DNA of 7,432 bases, from NCBI GenBank assembly GCA_005779345.1, contig SXJQ01000188.1, positions 1 to 7,432 on the forward strand, read 5' to 3'. This DNA is from Actinomycetota bacterium. GTDB taxonomy: Bacteria > Actinomycetota > Acidimicrobiia > IMCC26256 > PALSA-610. The notes below the pieces were generated by a model, which searched no databases, was not told the DNA's origin, and worked only from the letters and a program-made list of their open reading frames with translations. Position 1 is the first letter of the stretch. Every line of letters begins with the position of its first letter. Shown here piece after piece: positions 1 to 6,272 of this stretch. Position numbers and translations under genes: made by a program.

Positions 1-495
1 GATCGAATCGTCGGTGACGACGGCGCGCCGCCGCGGGCCTTCGAGTCGCGCGCGTGCCACGCGATCGGCCCGGGCGGGCCGAACATCGACCCGACCGGGC
101 CGGGCGAACGTCTCGACCGGAGTGAAGTCGACCGTGCTGGTCCACAGCGGGCCGGCGGTGCTTCCGACCTCGACTTCGACTTCGACCGTCACGTAGTCCC
201 GGCCGCGCCGTTCGTGGCGACCGACCACTCGGCCCGCGGTGACGAGGTCCACCGGCGTGCTCACGGCTCGGTGCGAGCGCAAATGCTGCCGGGTCTGGAT
301 CATCGGCGTGTCGCACGTCTCGAGCCATGCCAGCACCGTGCAGTTGGCGGCGATCATCGGGTAGGCCGACCCACCCGCCAGCGTCGGGTGGTCGACGCCC
401 GCGGCCGACCAGTACCGCTCGTTGGCGGCCCGTGAGAGCGACAGCCGATGCGGGGGGATCGTCGTCCCGGCAGAAATGGCAGCCCATGTATGCAT
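1..495 (-). CDS. MaoC-like hot-dog-fold protein, N-terminal part (3' end cut by window edge)
   Basis: An uninterrupted reading frame of 165 codons runs from an ATG at 495-493 to the left edge with no stop. An in-frame TAG at 516-514 and the lack of other start codons before residue 5 fix this start. The N-terminus fits MaoC-like proteins: an entry segment (residues 8-20, SAGTTIPPHRLSL), a helix with ERYWSAAG (26-33), then HPTLAGGSAYP (36-46) and a hydrophobic helix (47-60). Beta-strand-rich sequence follows, including GRVVGRHERRGRDYVTVEVEV (88-108, summarised by its alternating V/E). The usual hydratase motif with catalytic Asp and His (D-x-N-P-x-H type) is not visible in this half. Residues 156-165 (RRRAVVTDDS...) look like a linker into a second hot-dog domain, so the full protein may be a two-domain enzyme whose active half lies outside the window. 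The family acts on acyl-CoA thioesters; the substrate here is unknown. It diverges from argC and shares its control region. The reading frame is convincing, the family likely, the function open. Confidence 0.72.
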   Translation of the reverse strand, partial: MHTWAAISAGTTIPPHRLSLSRAANERYWSAAGVDHPTLAGGSAYPMIAANCTVLAWLETCDTPMIQTRQHLRSHRAVSTPVDLVTAGRVVGRHERRGRDYVTVEVEVEVGSTAGPLWTSTVDFTPVETFARPGRVDVRPARADRVARARLEGPRRRAVVTDDSI

Positions 496-507
496 CGCGA
501 TGTATAC
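488..507. promoter_or_regulatory. Putative ArgR operator (ARG box)
   Basis: The 20-bp sequence GTATGCATCGCGATGTATAC is palindromic at 18 of 20 positions; only positions 5 and 16 break symmetry. The inner 18 bp (489-506) fit the spacing of the known ARG box, WNTGAATWWWWATTCANW, with T-G-x-A-T and A-T-x-x-A in the right places. The central four bases are CGCG instead of A/T. It overlaps the argC -10 candidate and the start codon of the divergent gene, so bound repressor could block both. ArgR is encoded in the same operon. I see no second box at the usual 3-bp spacing on either side. The palindrome is seen directly; binding by ArgR is inferred from its shape, place and context. Confidence 0.68.
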
Positions 508-509
508 TA
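501..509 (-). promoter_or_regulatory. Candidate -10 region for the divergent hot-dog gene
   Basis: On the - strand two overlapping hexamers are possible: TAGTAT (509 to 504, fits TANNNT) and TATACA (506 to 501, lacks the final T). They lie 8 and 5 bases, respectively, before the ATG at 495, so transcription would also begin close to the start codon. The element shares bases with the + strand -10, as expected for a symmetric bidirectional promoter. A weak -35 (CTGCCT, 529 to 524) is possible 17 bp before the TATACA version, inside argC. This is an inference from sequence only. Confidence 0.4.
503..508 (+). promoter_or_regulatory. Candidate -10 element for the arg operon
   Basis: TATACT matches five of six positions of TATAAT, including the key A at position 2 and T at position 6. 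Seven bases separate it from the argC ATG at 516, which puts the expected transcription start at or within a base or two of the start codon. No convincing -35 hexamer is visible 16-18 bp upstream (around 479-486), and there is no TGn extension in the right register. That region is already coding sequence of the divergent gene. Confidence 0.55.
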
Positions 510-515
510 CTCGCT

Positions 516-1556
516 ATGACGCAAGGCAGGGTCGGGATCCTCGGGGCCTCCGGTTACACGGGTGCGGAGCTGCTGCGTCTCCTCGCCGGCCACGCCGAGT
601 TCGACGTAGTCCGGGTGAGCGCCGACTCCAACGCCGGGGCCATGGTCGGCGACCTCTACCCGTCGCTGGCATCGGTCTACGGCGGGATGCGCTACGAGCC
701 GACGGATCCCGCTGCTTTCGCCGGGCTCGACCTCGTGTTCTGCGGTCTCCCGCACGGCGAGAGCCAGAACCTCGCCCCCGACCTCGTCGACCGCGTGGCG
801 CACGTCGTCGACCTCGGCGCCGACTTCCGCCTGAGCGCGACCGACCACGAGCGTTGGTACGGACACGCCCACACCTGCCCCGAACTGCTCGACCGCTTCA
901 CGTACGGGCTCGTCGAATTCCACCGTGAGGAGTTGCGCACCGCCGAGCACGTGGCCGTCCCGGGGTGTTACCCGACGACGGTGAGCATCGCGCTCGCACC
1001 CCTGTTCGCGGACGGGCTCGTCGACCCGACCACGGTCATCGCCGACTGCGCCTCCGGCGTGTCCGGGGCGGGCCGCGGTCTCAAGACGACGAGTCTGTTC
1101 ACCGAGACCGACGGGAACTTCTCCGCCTATGGGTTGCTGACCCATCGCCATACCGCGGAGATGGAGCTCGTGCTGTCGGAGGTCGGCCGCACCACGGCGA
1201 CGGTGCTGTTCACGCCGCATCTCGCACCGATGAGCCGCGGCATCCTCGCCACGTGTTACGCCCGCCCCGTCGTCGCCGGGCTCACCACCGACGCACTCCT
1301 GGCGCGGTATCGCGAGTACTACGCCGGCGAGCCGTTCGTGCTCGTCACCGACGAGCCGTCGGGAACCAAGGCGACCCTCGGGTCGAACGCGGTGCACGTC
1401 ACGGTCCGCCACGACCCGCGCACCGACACCATCGTCGCGATCGCCTGCCTCGACAACCTCGTGAAGGGCGCGTCGGGCCAGGCGATCCAGTGCGCCAACG
1501 TCGTCGCGGGCCTTCCCGAGACCACCGGCCTGCCGCTCGTCGGCCTCGCCCCCTAG
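516..1556 (+). CDS. argC: N-acetyl-gamma-glutamyl-phosphate reductase
   Basis: This is the third enzyme of arginine synthesis: it reduces N-acetylglutamyl-5-phosphate to the semialdehyde with NADPH in the cytoplasm. The protein has 346 residues, the usual length for the long ArgC type. The Rossmann motif GASGYTG is at residues 10-16, a GLPHGES segment follows near 74-80, the catalytic cysteine is Cys151 in PGCYPTT, and the conserved HRH motif holds His210 and His212. I chose ATG 516 because it places the Rossmann motif at the normal distance from the N-terminus; an in-frame ATG at 486 would add ten unrelated residues and lies in the operator. No Shine-Dalgarno sequence precedes 516, and the -10 candidate ends seven bases upstream, so the message may be leaderless. 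It is the first gene of the operon and probably repressed by ArgR. Identity is near certain. Confidence 0.97.
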   Translation: MTQGRVGILGASGYTGAELLRLLAGHAEFDVVRVSADSNAGAMVGDLYPSLASVYGGMRYEPTDPAAFAGLDLVFCGLPHGESQNLAPDLVDRVAHVVDLGADFRLSATDHERWYGHAHTCPELLDRFTYGLVEFHREELRTAEHVAVPGCYPTTVSIALAPLFADGLVDPTTVIADCASGVSGAGRGLKTTSLFTETDGNFSAYGLLTHRHTAEMELVLSEVGRTTATVLFTPHLAPMSRGILATCYARPVVAGLTTDALLARYREYYAGEPFVLVTDEPSGTKATLGSNAVHVTVRHDPRTDTIVAIACLDNLVKGASGQAIQCANVVAGLPETTGLPLVGLAP

Positions 1557-1559
1557 GAG
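1555..1559 (+). promoter_or_regulatory. Ribosome binding site that fixes the argJ GTG start
   Basis: AGGAG overlaps the argC stop codon (TAG, 1554-1556) and ends five bases before the GTG at 1565. No ATG occurs nearby in frame, so this site decides the start. Confidence 0.75.
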
Positions 1560-1564
1560 TTCTC

Positions 1565-2785
1565 GTGTCGGTCACTGCCGCCAAGGGATTCGTCGCCGCG
1601 GGTGCCGCGTGCGGGATCAAGCCGTCGGGACTGCCCGACCTCGCGATCGTCGCGACCGCCGATCGCGCGCCCGTCGCCGCCGCGGGCGTCTTCACGACGA
1701 ACCTCGTGCAAGCGGGCCCGGTGCGGGTGACCAAGCTGCACCTCGCCGACCATCGTGCCGCGGCGGTGGTGCTCAACTCGGGAAATGCGAACGCGGCGAC
1801 CGGCGCGCAGGGGCGCGCCGATGCGCTGCGCATGTGCGAACTGACCGCGAACACGCTCGGGATCGCGACCGACGACGTGCTCGTCTGTTCCACCGGGCTC
1901 ATCGGAATCCCGATGCCCATGGACCCGATCGAGTCGGGAATCCCCGACCTCGTCTCGCGGCTCGCCGGCGGCCCCGCTGCCGGTGCAGCCGCGAACGACG
2001 GGATCCTCACTACCGACACCTGCCGCAAGGAAGCGGTCGCCACGTTCGCCTTGCCCGACGGTCCTCGTGGGCCGGACGGTCTCCACGCAACGGTCGGTGG
2101 CATGGCCAAGGGCGCGGCGATGCTGTCGCCCGCGATGGCCACGATGCTCGCGGTCCTCACCACCGATGCGAGCGTCGAGCCCGCCGCATTGCAGGCTGCG
2201 CTCGCGACCGCGGTCGCGGTGAGCTTCGATCACCTCGATATCGACGGTTCGCGGAGTACCAACGACACCGTGCTCGTGCTCGCGAACGGTGCGGCCGGCG
2301 GGCCCACGATCACCCTCGATTCCGGGGCCGCGTTCCACGCCTTCACCGACGCGCTCACCGCGGTGTGCCGCCAACTCGCCGCGCAGATGGCGCGCGACGC
2401 CGAGGGCGCGACCAAGTTCGTGCAGGTGACGGTGTGCGGGGCTCGCTCGTCGGCCGAGGCGCGGACGGCAGCGCGGGCGGTGTGTCGCAGTCAGCTCGTG
2501 CAGTGTTCGTTGTACGGCGGCGACCCGTACTGGGGACGCGTGCTGTCGGAGTTGGGTGCGAGCGGCGTGCACCTCGATCCTGAAGGCGTCGACATCGCCT
2601 ACAACGGCGTGACGGTGTGCCGAGACGGCATCGCCGCGACGCACGACGGCGCGGCGCTCGCTGCGGCCATGGCCGGGAGCGAGATCGAGATCGTTGCCGA
2701 TCTCCGGCTGGGTCACGGTCGTGCAACGTTCCTCACGACCGACCTGTCGCCGGCGTACATCGCCGAGAACATGAGGACCTCATGA
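1565..2785 (+). CDS. argJ: Glutamate N-acetyltransferase (ornithine acetyltransferase) ArgJ
   Basis: ArgJ transfers the acetyl group from N-acetylornithine to glutamate, releasing ornithine and renewing N-acetylglutamate (cyclic pathway); some members also use acetyl-CoA. The protein has 406 residues, normal for the family. It is made as a precursor that cuts itself before a conserved threonine. Here that is Thr193 in the motif KGAAMLSPAMATML (180-193 up to the Thr, then ML), so the alpha chain would be residues 1-192 and the beta chain 193-406. Other family marks are NSGNANAATGAQG, STGLIGIPMPMDPI and the C-terminal SPAYIAEN. The start is GTG at 1565, eight bases after the argC stop, with AGGAG in front. 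The last four bases overlap argB (ATGA). Whether this enzyme also has acetyl-CoA-dependent synthase activity cannot be read from the sequence. No argA is in the window. Confidence 0.96.
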   Translation: MSVTAAKGFVAAGAACGIKPSGLPDLAIVATADRAPVAAAGVFTTNLVQAGPVRVTKLHLADHRAAAVVLNSGNANAATGAQGRADALRMCELTANTLGIATDDVLVCSTGLIGIPMPMDPIESGIPDLVSRLAGGPAAGAAANDGILTTDTCRKEAVATFALPDGPRGPDGLHATVGGMAKGAAMLSPAMATMLAVLTTDASVEPAALQAALATAVAVSFDHLDIDGSRSTNDTVLVLANGAAGGPTITLDSGAAFHAFTDALTAVCRQLAAQMARDAEGATKFVQVTVCGARSSAEARTAARAVCRSQLVQCSLYGGDPYWGRVLSELGASGVHLDPEGVDIAYNGVTVCRDGIAATHDGAALAAAMAGSEIEIVADLRLGHGRATFLTTDLSPAYIAENMRTS

Positions 2786-3660
2786 TCACGCCCGTCGACC
2801 CGCGTGCTGCGACCGCTGCCGAGAAGGCCGCGATCCTGTCCGAAGCGCTGCCGTACATCCGCGAGTTCTCGGGGACCACGGTCGTGATCAAGTACGGCGG
2901 CCATGCGATGGAGAGCCCCGAACTCGCGGCATTGTTCGCCTCCGACGTGGTCCTGATGCGCCTCGTCGGGATGAACCCCATCGTCGTCCACGGCGGTGGC
3001 CCCCCGATCACCGACCTCATGCGCCGCCTCGGCAAGGAGCCGACGTTCGTCGATGGGCGACGCGTCACCGACACCGAGACGGTCGACATCGTGCGCATGG
3101 CGCTCGTCGGCAAGGTCAACCGCGAGATCGTGGCCGCGATCAACCGCCATGGTCCCTACGCCGTGGGCTTGTCGGGCGAGGACGCCGGGCTGATCCGGGT
3201 GGCGATGCGCGACCCGGCACTCGGTTTCGTCGGCGACGTCACGGGGATCGATCCGACGATCGTGCACCGGTTGATGAACGAGGAACTGATCCCGGTGATC
3301 GCGACCGTCGGCGTCGACGACGACGGACAGGCCTACAACGTCAACGCCGACTCGGTCGCGGGCGCCATTGCCGAGTCGCTCGACGCCGAGAAGCTCGTCT
3401 ACCTCACCGACGTCGCCGGGATCTACGAACGGTGGCCCGACGAGTCGTCCTTGATCTCCCGGATCGACTCGACCCGTCTCGGCGCGTTGCTCGCGGGCGG
3501 CGCGATGTCCGAGGGGATGATCCCCAAGATCGAGTCGTGCCTGGCGGCCCTGCGCGGGGGAGTCCGGAGCGCGCACGTGCTCGACGGCCGCCTGCCCCAC
3601 GTGTTGTTGCTCGAGTTCTTCACGCGTGAGGGAATCGGAACGATGGTGTGTGATGACTGA
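2782..3660 (+). CDS. argB: Acetylglutamate kinase
   Basis: ArgB phosphorylates N-acetylglutamate with ATP, the usual control step of the pathway. The protein has 292 residues and is of the amino acid kinase fold. Motifs: VIKYGGHAM (35-43, Lys37 binds phosphate), VVHGGGP (68-74, the glycine-rich loop), YNVNAD (185-190), LTDVAGI (208-214) and GAMSEGMIPKI (240-250). About 25-30 residues precede the kinase core, including a helix-like stretch (11-28). Such an N-terminal helix is known from hexameric, arginine-inhibited kinases and absent from the roughly 258-residue arginine-insensitive E. coli enzyme. The start ATG overlaps the argJ stop as ATGA, with GAGGA at 2773-2777, so translation is likely coupled. 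The 3' end overlaps argD by eight bases. Identity is certain; arginine inhibition is inferred. Confidence 0.97.
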   Translation: MITPVDPRAATAAEKAAILSEALPYIREFSGTTVVIKYGGHAMESPELAALFASDVVLMRLVGMNPIVVHGGGPPITDLMRRLGKEPTFVDGRRVTDTETVDIVRMALVGKVNREIVAAINRHGPYAVGLSGEDAGLIRVAMRDPALGFVGDVTGIDPTIVHRLMNEELIPVIATVGVDDDGQAYNVNADSVAGAIAESLDAEKLVYLTDVAGIYERWPDESSLISRIDSTRLGALLAGGAMSEGMIPKIESCLAALRGGVRSAHVLDGRLPHVLLLEFFTREGIGTMVCDD

Positions 3661-4891
3661 GCCGACGACCGCGGGTGCGCCGGTCGATCCCGTCGACCCG
3701 GTGCTGGCAGAACTCGTCGCGCTCGATGCCGAACACCACATGCACGTCTTCGGGCGGGCACCCGTGGCGTTCGTGCGGGGAAGTGGCACCGAGCTGTTCG
3801 ACACTGCGGGCCGGCGCTACCTCGACTTCCTCGCCGGCCTCGCTGTCGTCTCCCTCGGTCACGCGAACCCGGTCGTCGCCGCCGCGCTCGCGGACCAGGC
3901 GCAGACCCTCCTGCACGTGTCGAACCTGTTCTACAACGATCTGCAGCCGCGGCTCGCCGCTCGGCTCGATGCGCGGCTCGGCGGGGGCGGCCGCTTGTTC
4001 TTCGCGAACTCGGGTGCGGAGGCCAACGAGTGCGCGATCAAGGTCGCCCGCCGGTACGCGCAGCGCCGTTTCGGGCCGGAACGGCACCACATCGTCGGGA
4101 TGCTCGGTGGGTTCCACGGACGCACGCTCGCCGCGCTCGCTGCGACCGGCAAGCCGCAGCTCCACGAGACGTTCCAGCCGTTGCCGAGCGGATTCCGTCA
4201 CGTTCCCTACGGCGACACCGCGGCGCTCGCCGGTGCGCTCGACGAACGCGTCGCGGCGGTCATCGTCGAAGTGATCCAGGGTGAGAGCGGTGTGCTCCCG
4301 GCGCGGCTCGACTACCTGATGGAGTTGCGTCGCACGTGCGACGAGCGTGAGGTGCTGTTGATCGTCGACGAGATCCAGACGGGTCTGGGCCGGACGGGTG
4401 CGTGGTTCGGATTCGAGCACGCCGAGATTCGTCCCGACATCGTCACCCTCGCCAAGGCGCTCGGCAACGGTGTTCCGATCGGTGCCTGCTGGGCGCGCGC
4501 CGAGGTCGCCGACGCGTTCGCGCCCGGCGACCACGGCTCGACGTATGCGGGGCAACCGCTCGCAGCCCGCGCCGCACTGGCGGTGCTCGACGAGCTCGAA
4601 CGGCTCGACGCACCGGAATTGGCGCGGCGCCAGGGAGCGCTCCTGCGCGCTGCGCTCGAGGCGGTTCCCGAGATCGTCGAGGTGCGCGGACGCGGCCTGT
4701 TGCTCGCGGCAGAGCTGGGCACCGACGCCGATGCCAAGGCCGTGAATGCTCGACTCCTCGCGCGCGGGCTCGTCGCCAACGCGGTCACTGCCACCGCGGT
4801 GCGTTTCGCGCCGCCGCTCACGGTCTCCGACGAGGAGATCGCCGAAGCCGTCGCGATCGTCGCCGCGGTCCTGTCGGAGGGAGTTGCATGA
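3653..4891 (+). CDS. argD: Acetylornithine aminotransferase
   Basis: This is a PLP enzyme that converts N-acetylglutamate semialdehyde and glutamate to N-acetylornithine and 2-oxoglutarate. The protein has 412 residues, typical for class III aminotransferases. Motifs: NSGAEANE (119-126, phosphate of PLP), GGFHGRT (152-158), VDEIQTGLGRTG (238-249, Asp239 faces the pyridine nitrogen), the Schiff-base Lys268 in LAKALGNG, HGSTYAGQPLA (294-304, usually GSTFGGNPLA) and VRFAPPLT (383-390). Sequence alone cannot exclude activity on related amines, but the operon makes ArgD the clear choice. I chose ATG 3653, which overlaps the argB end by eight bases. GTG 3650 and GTG 3626 are in-frame alternatives. 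Unlike the other internal genes it has no good Shine-Dalgarno sequence at the right distance, so it may depend on ribosomes ending argB. The stop overlaps argF (ATGA). Confidence 0.95.
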   Translation: MTEPTTAGAPVDPVDPVLAELVALDAEHHMHVFGRAPVAFVRGSGTELFDTAGRRYLDFLAGLAVVSLGHANPVVAAALADQAQTLLHVSNLFYNDLQPRLAARLDARLGGGGRLFFANSGAEANECAIKVARRYAQRRFGPERHHIVGMLGGFHGRTLAALAATGKPQLHETFQPLPSGFRHVPYGDTAALAGALDERVAAVIVEVIQGESGVLPARLDYLMELRRTCDEREVLLIVDEIQTGLGRTGAWFGFEHAEIRPDIVTLAKALGNGVPIGACWARAEVADAFAPGDHGSTYAGQPLAARAALAVLDELERLDAPELARRQGALLRAALEAVPEIVEVRGRGLLLAAELGTDADAKAVNARLLARGLVANAVTATAVRFAPPLTVSDEEIAEAVAIVAAVLSEGVA

Positions 4892-5799
4892 CCCGCCACC
4901 TCCTGGAGATCGATGACCTCGACCCGACACGGGTCGAGCGCCTCATCGGGCGCGCCTTGGCATGGAAGGCCGATCCGGCGAGCGTCCCCAGACCGCTCGC
5001 GGGGCAGGGTGTCGCGCTCGTGTTCGAGAAGCCGTCGACGCGCACGCGCAGCAGCTCGGAGATGGCCGTCGTGACCCTCGGTGGGCACCCGATCTACATC
5101 CGGCCCGACGAGATCGGCCTCGATGTGCGCGAGTCGGTCGAAGACGTCGCTCGGACACTCGCCGGGTACTGCTCGGTGATCGCGGCGCGAACATTCGCGC
5201 ACGGCACGCTCGAGCGGATGGTGAGTGTGGTCGACGTACCGGTCGTGAACCTGCTCTCCGACCTCGCGCACCCGTGCCAGGCCCTGGCCGACCTCATCAC
5301 GCTGCGCGCCCATTTCGGCGCGATCGAAGGTCGACGTCTCGCGTACCTCGGCGACGGCACCAACGTCGCGGCCTCGCTCGCCTTCGCGTGTGCATTCACG
5401 GGGATGGAGTTCGCGATCGCGAGCCCGGCCGGTTACGAGCTCCCCGACGACATCGCCGATCGCGTGCGCGATCTCGGCGGCACGGTCGAACAGTTCTCCG
5501 ACCCGTTCGACGCCGCGCGCGACGCGGATGCCTTGTACACCGACGTGTGGACCTCGATGGGCCAGGAGGCCGAACAGGCGCAGCGGCGCGCAGCGTTCGT
5601 CGGGTACACGATCGACCACGCGCTGCTCGGTGCGGCGCTGCCCGACGCGGTGTTCTTGCACTGTCTGCCGGCCCACCGCGGTGAGGAGGTCGCCGCCGAC
5701 GTGATCGACGGTTCGCGTTCGCTCGTCTGGCCGCAGGCCGCCAACCGGATGGACGCGATGCGGGCGCTGCTCGTCGACCTGCTGGAGGAGAACGCGTGA
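4888..5799 (+). CDS. argF: Ornithine carbamoyltransferase
   Basis: ArgF joins ornithine and carbamoyl phosphate to give citrulline; the family works as a trimer. The protein has 303 residues, normal length. The carbamoyl-phosphate site is STRTRSSSE (50-58) and HPCQ (128-131). The ornithine side shows LGDGTN (154-159, Asn159), DVWTSMGQE (219-227) and the catalytic-cysteine motif HCLPAHRGEE (258-267). The SMG and HCLP motifs mark an ornithine rather than aspartate carbamoyltransferase. Two places differ from the common pattern: Ser57 replaces the Phe of STRTRxSFE, and the loop at 71-82 has RPDEIGLDVRES, where E. coli OTCase carries Gln82 that reaches the neighbour's active site. The start ATG overlaps the argD stop and has a strong ribosome site, GGAGGGAG at 4876-4883. 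Its stop TGA touches argR. Confidence 0.96.
   Translation: MTRHLLEIDDLDPTRVERLIGRALAWKADPASVPRPLAGQGVALVFEKPSTRTRSSSEMAVVTLGGHPIYIRPDEIGLDVRESVEDVARTLAGYCSVIAARTFAHGTLERMVSVVDVPVVNLLSDLAHPCQALADLITLRAHFGAIEGRRLAYLGDGTNVAASLAFACAFTGMEFAIASPAGYELPDDIADRVRDLGGTVEQFSDPFDAARDADALYTDVWTSMGQEAEQAQRRAAFVGYTIDHALLGAALPDAVFLHCLPAHRGEEVAADVIDGSRSLVWPQAANRMDAMRALLVDLLEENA
5784..5790 (+). promoter_or_regulatory. Ribosome binding site of argR
   Basis: GGAGGAG lies inside the end of argF. It is five bases before GTG 5796 and eight before ATG 5799; both are in frame and differ only by one extra residue. I prefer ATG 5799 for codon type and spacing, but cannot exclude the GTG. Confidence 0.7.
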
Positions 5800-6272
5800 T
5801 GGCGACTTTGGGCAAACCCCAACGACAGCACCGGATCCTGAAGATGCTCGAGGCCCAAGCGGTGTCGAGCCAGGGGCAACTGCTGCAATTGCTCGAGGCC
5901 GAAGGCGTCGTCGCGACCCAGGCGACCGTGTCGCGCGATCTCGAGGAGCTCGGCGCGGTCAAGGTCCGGATCCCCGGCGGCGCGATGGCGTACGCCATCC
6001 CCGAGTACGCCAAGGAACGTGCGACGGGAAGCGACGACCACCTCCGGCGGCTGATGGGCGAGTTCGTCGTCGAGGTATCGCACTCCGCGAACCTCGTCGT
6101 GCTCCGGACCCCGCCGGGAAGCGCCCACGTCGTCGCCTCGGCGATCGATCGCTCCGGATACCCCGGAGTGCTCGGCACGGTCGCCGGCGACGACACGATC
6201 CTGTTGGTGTGTGCCGAGGCAGTCGGTGGCGCCGACGTCGCCGCCAACCTCGGCGAACTGGCCGGGCTCTAG
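5799..6272 (+). CDS. argR: Arginine repressor ArgR
   Basis: ArgR is the arginine-sensing transcription factor of this pathway. It binds 18-bp ARG boxes as a hexamer when arginine is present. The protein has 157 residues, the usual size. The N-terminal winged helix-turn-helix spans about 8-70, with the signature ATVSRDLEELG at 42-52 (Ser45-Arg46 in the recognition helix). The C-terminal trimerisation and arginine-binding domain spans about 82-157, with GTVAGDD at 126-132; the paired Asp131-Asp132 contact arginine in known structures. It sits between argF and argG, with a one-base overlap (TGATG) with argF, so it is made with the enzymes it controls. If the palindrome at 488-507 is its operator, it regulates its own synthesis. 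Identity is near certain; target and autoregulation are inferred. Confidence 0.97.
   Translation: MATLGKPQRQHRILKMLEAQAVSSQGQLLQLLEAEGVVATQATVSRDLEELGAVKVRIPGGAMAYAIPEYAKERATGSDDHLRRLMGEFVVEVSHSANLVVLRTPPGSAHVVASAIDRSGYPGVLGTVAGDDTILLVCAEAVGGADVAANLGELAGL

Noticed and set aside
169..187. Short TTCGAC tandem repeat
   Set aside because: Three six-base units that encode an alternating Val-Glu beta-strand in the hot-dog gene; explained by the protein.
14..435. Short + strand frames in the left region
   Set aside because: They lie opposite the hot-dog gene, whose - strand translation has a clear folded-protein pattern. The + strand products are Arg/Ser/Thr-rich without any family signal.
327..515. 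Longer N-terminus for ArgC from an upstream start (ATG 327 or 486)
   Set aside because: It would push the Rossmann motif far from the N-terminus, run over the operator and overlap the divergent gene. ATG 516 gives the normal ArgC length.
1553..2716. Long - strand open frame (387 codons) opposite argJ
   Set aside because: Shadow of argJ, which has full motifs and length on the + strand. The antisense product is low-complexity Arg/His/Gly/Glu.
3620..4930. Long - strand open frame (436 codons) opposite argD
   Set aside because: It mirrors argD and its codon bias. GC-rich genes with few A/T-rich stops commonly show such antisense frames. The translation is charge-rich (Arg/Glu/Asp) with no recognisable family.
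5411..5422. Perfect 12-bp palindrome TCGCGATCGCGA inside argF
   Set aside because: It falls in coding sequence made of frequent codons, and CGATCG-type words recur throughout the window. It does not resemble an ARG box and no control role is suggested.
4312..5676. Long - strand open frame (454 codons) opposite argD/argF
   Set aside because: Same reason: it is the shadow of two clearly real genes on the + strand and shows no family features or start context.
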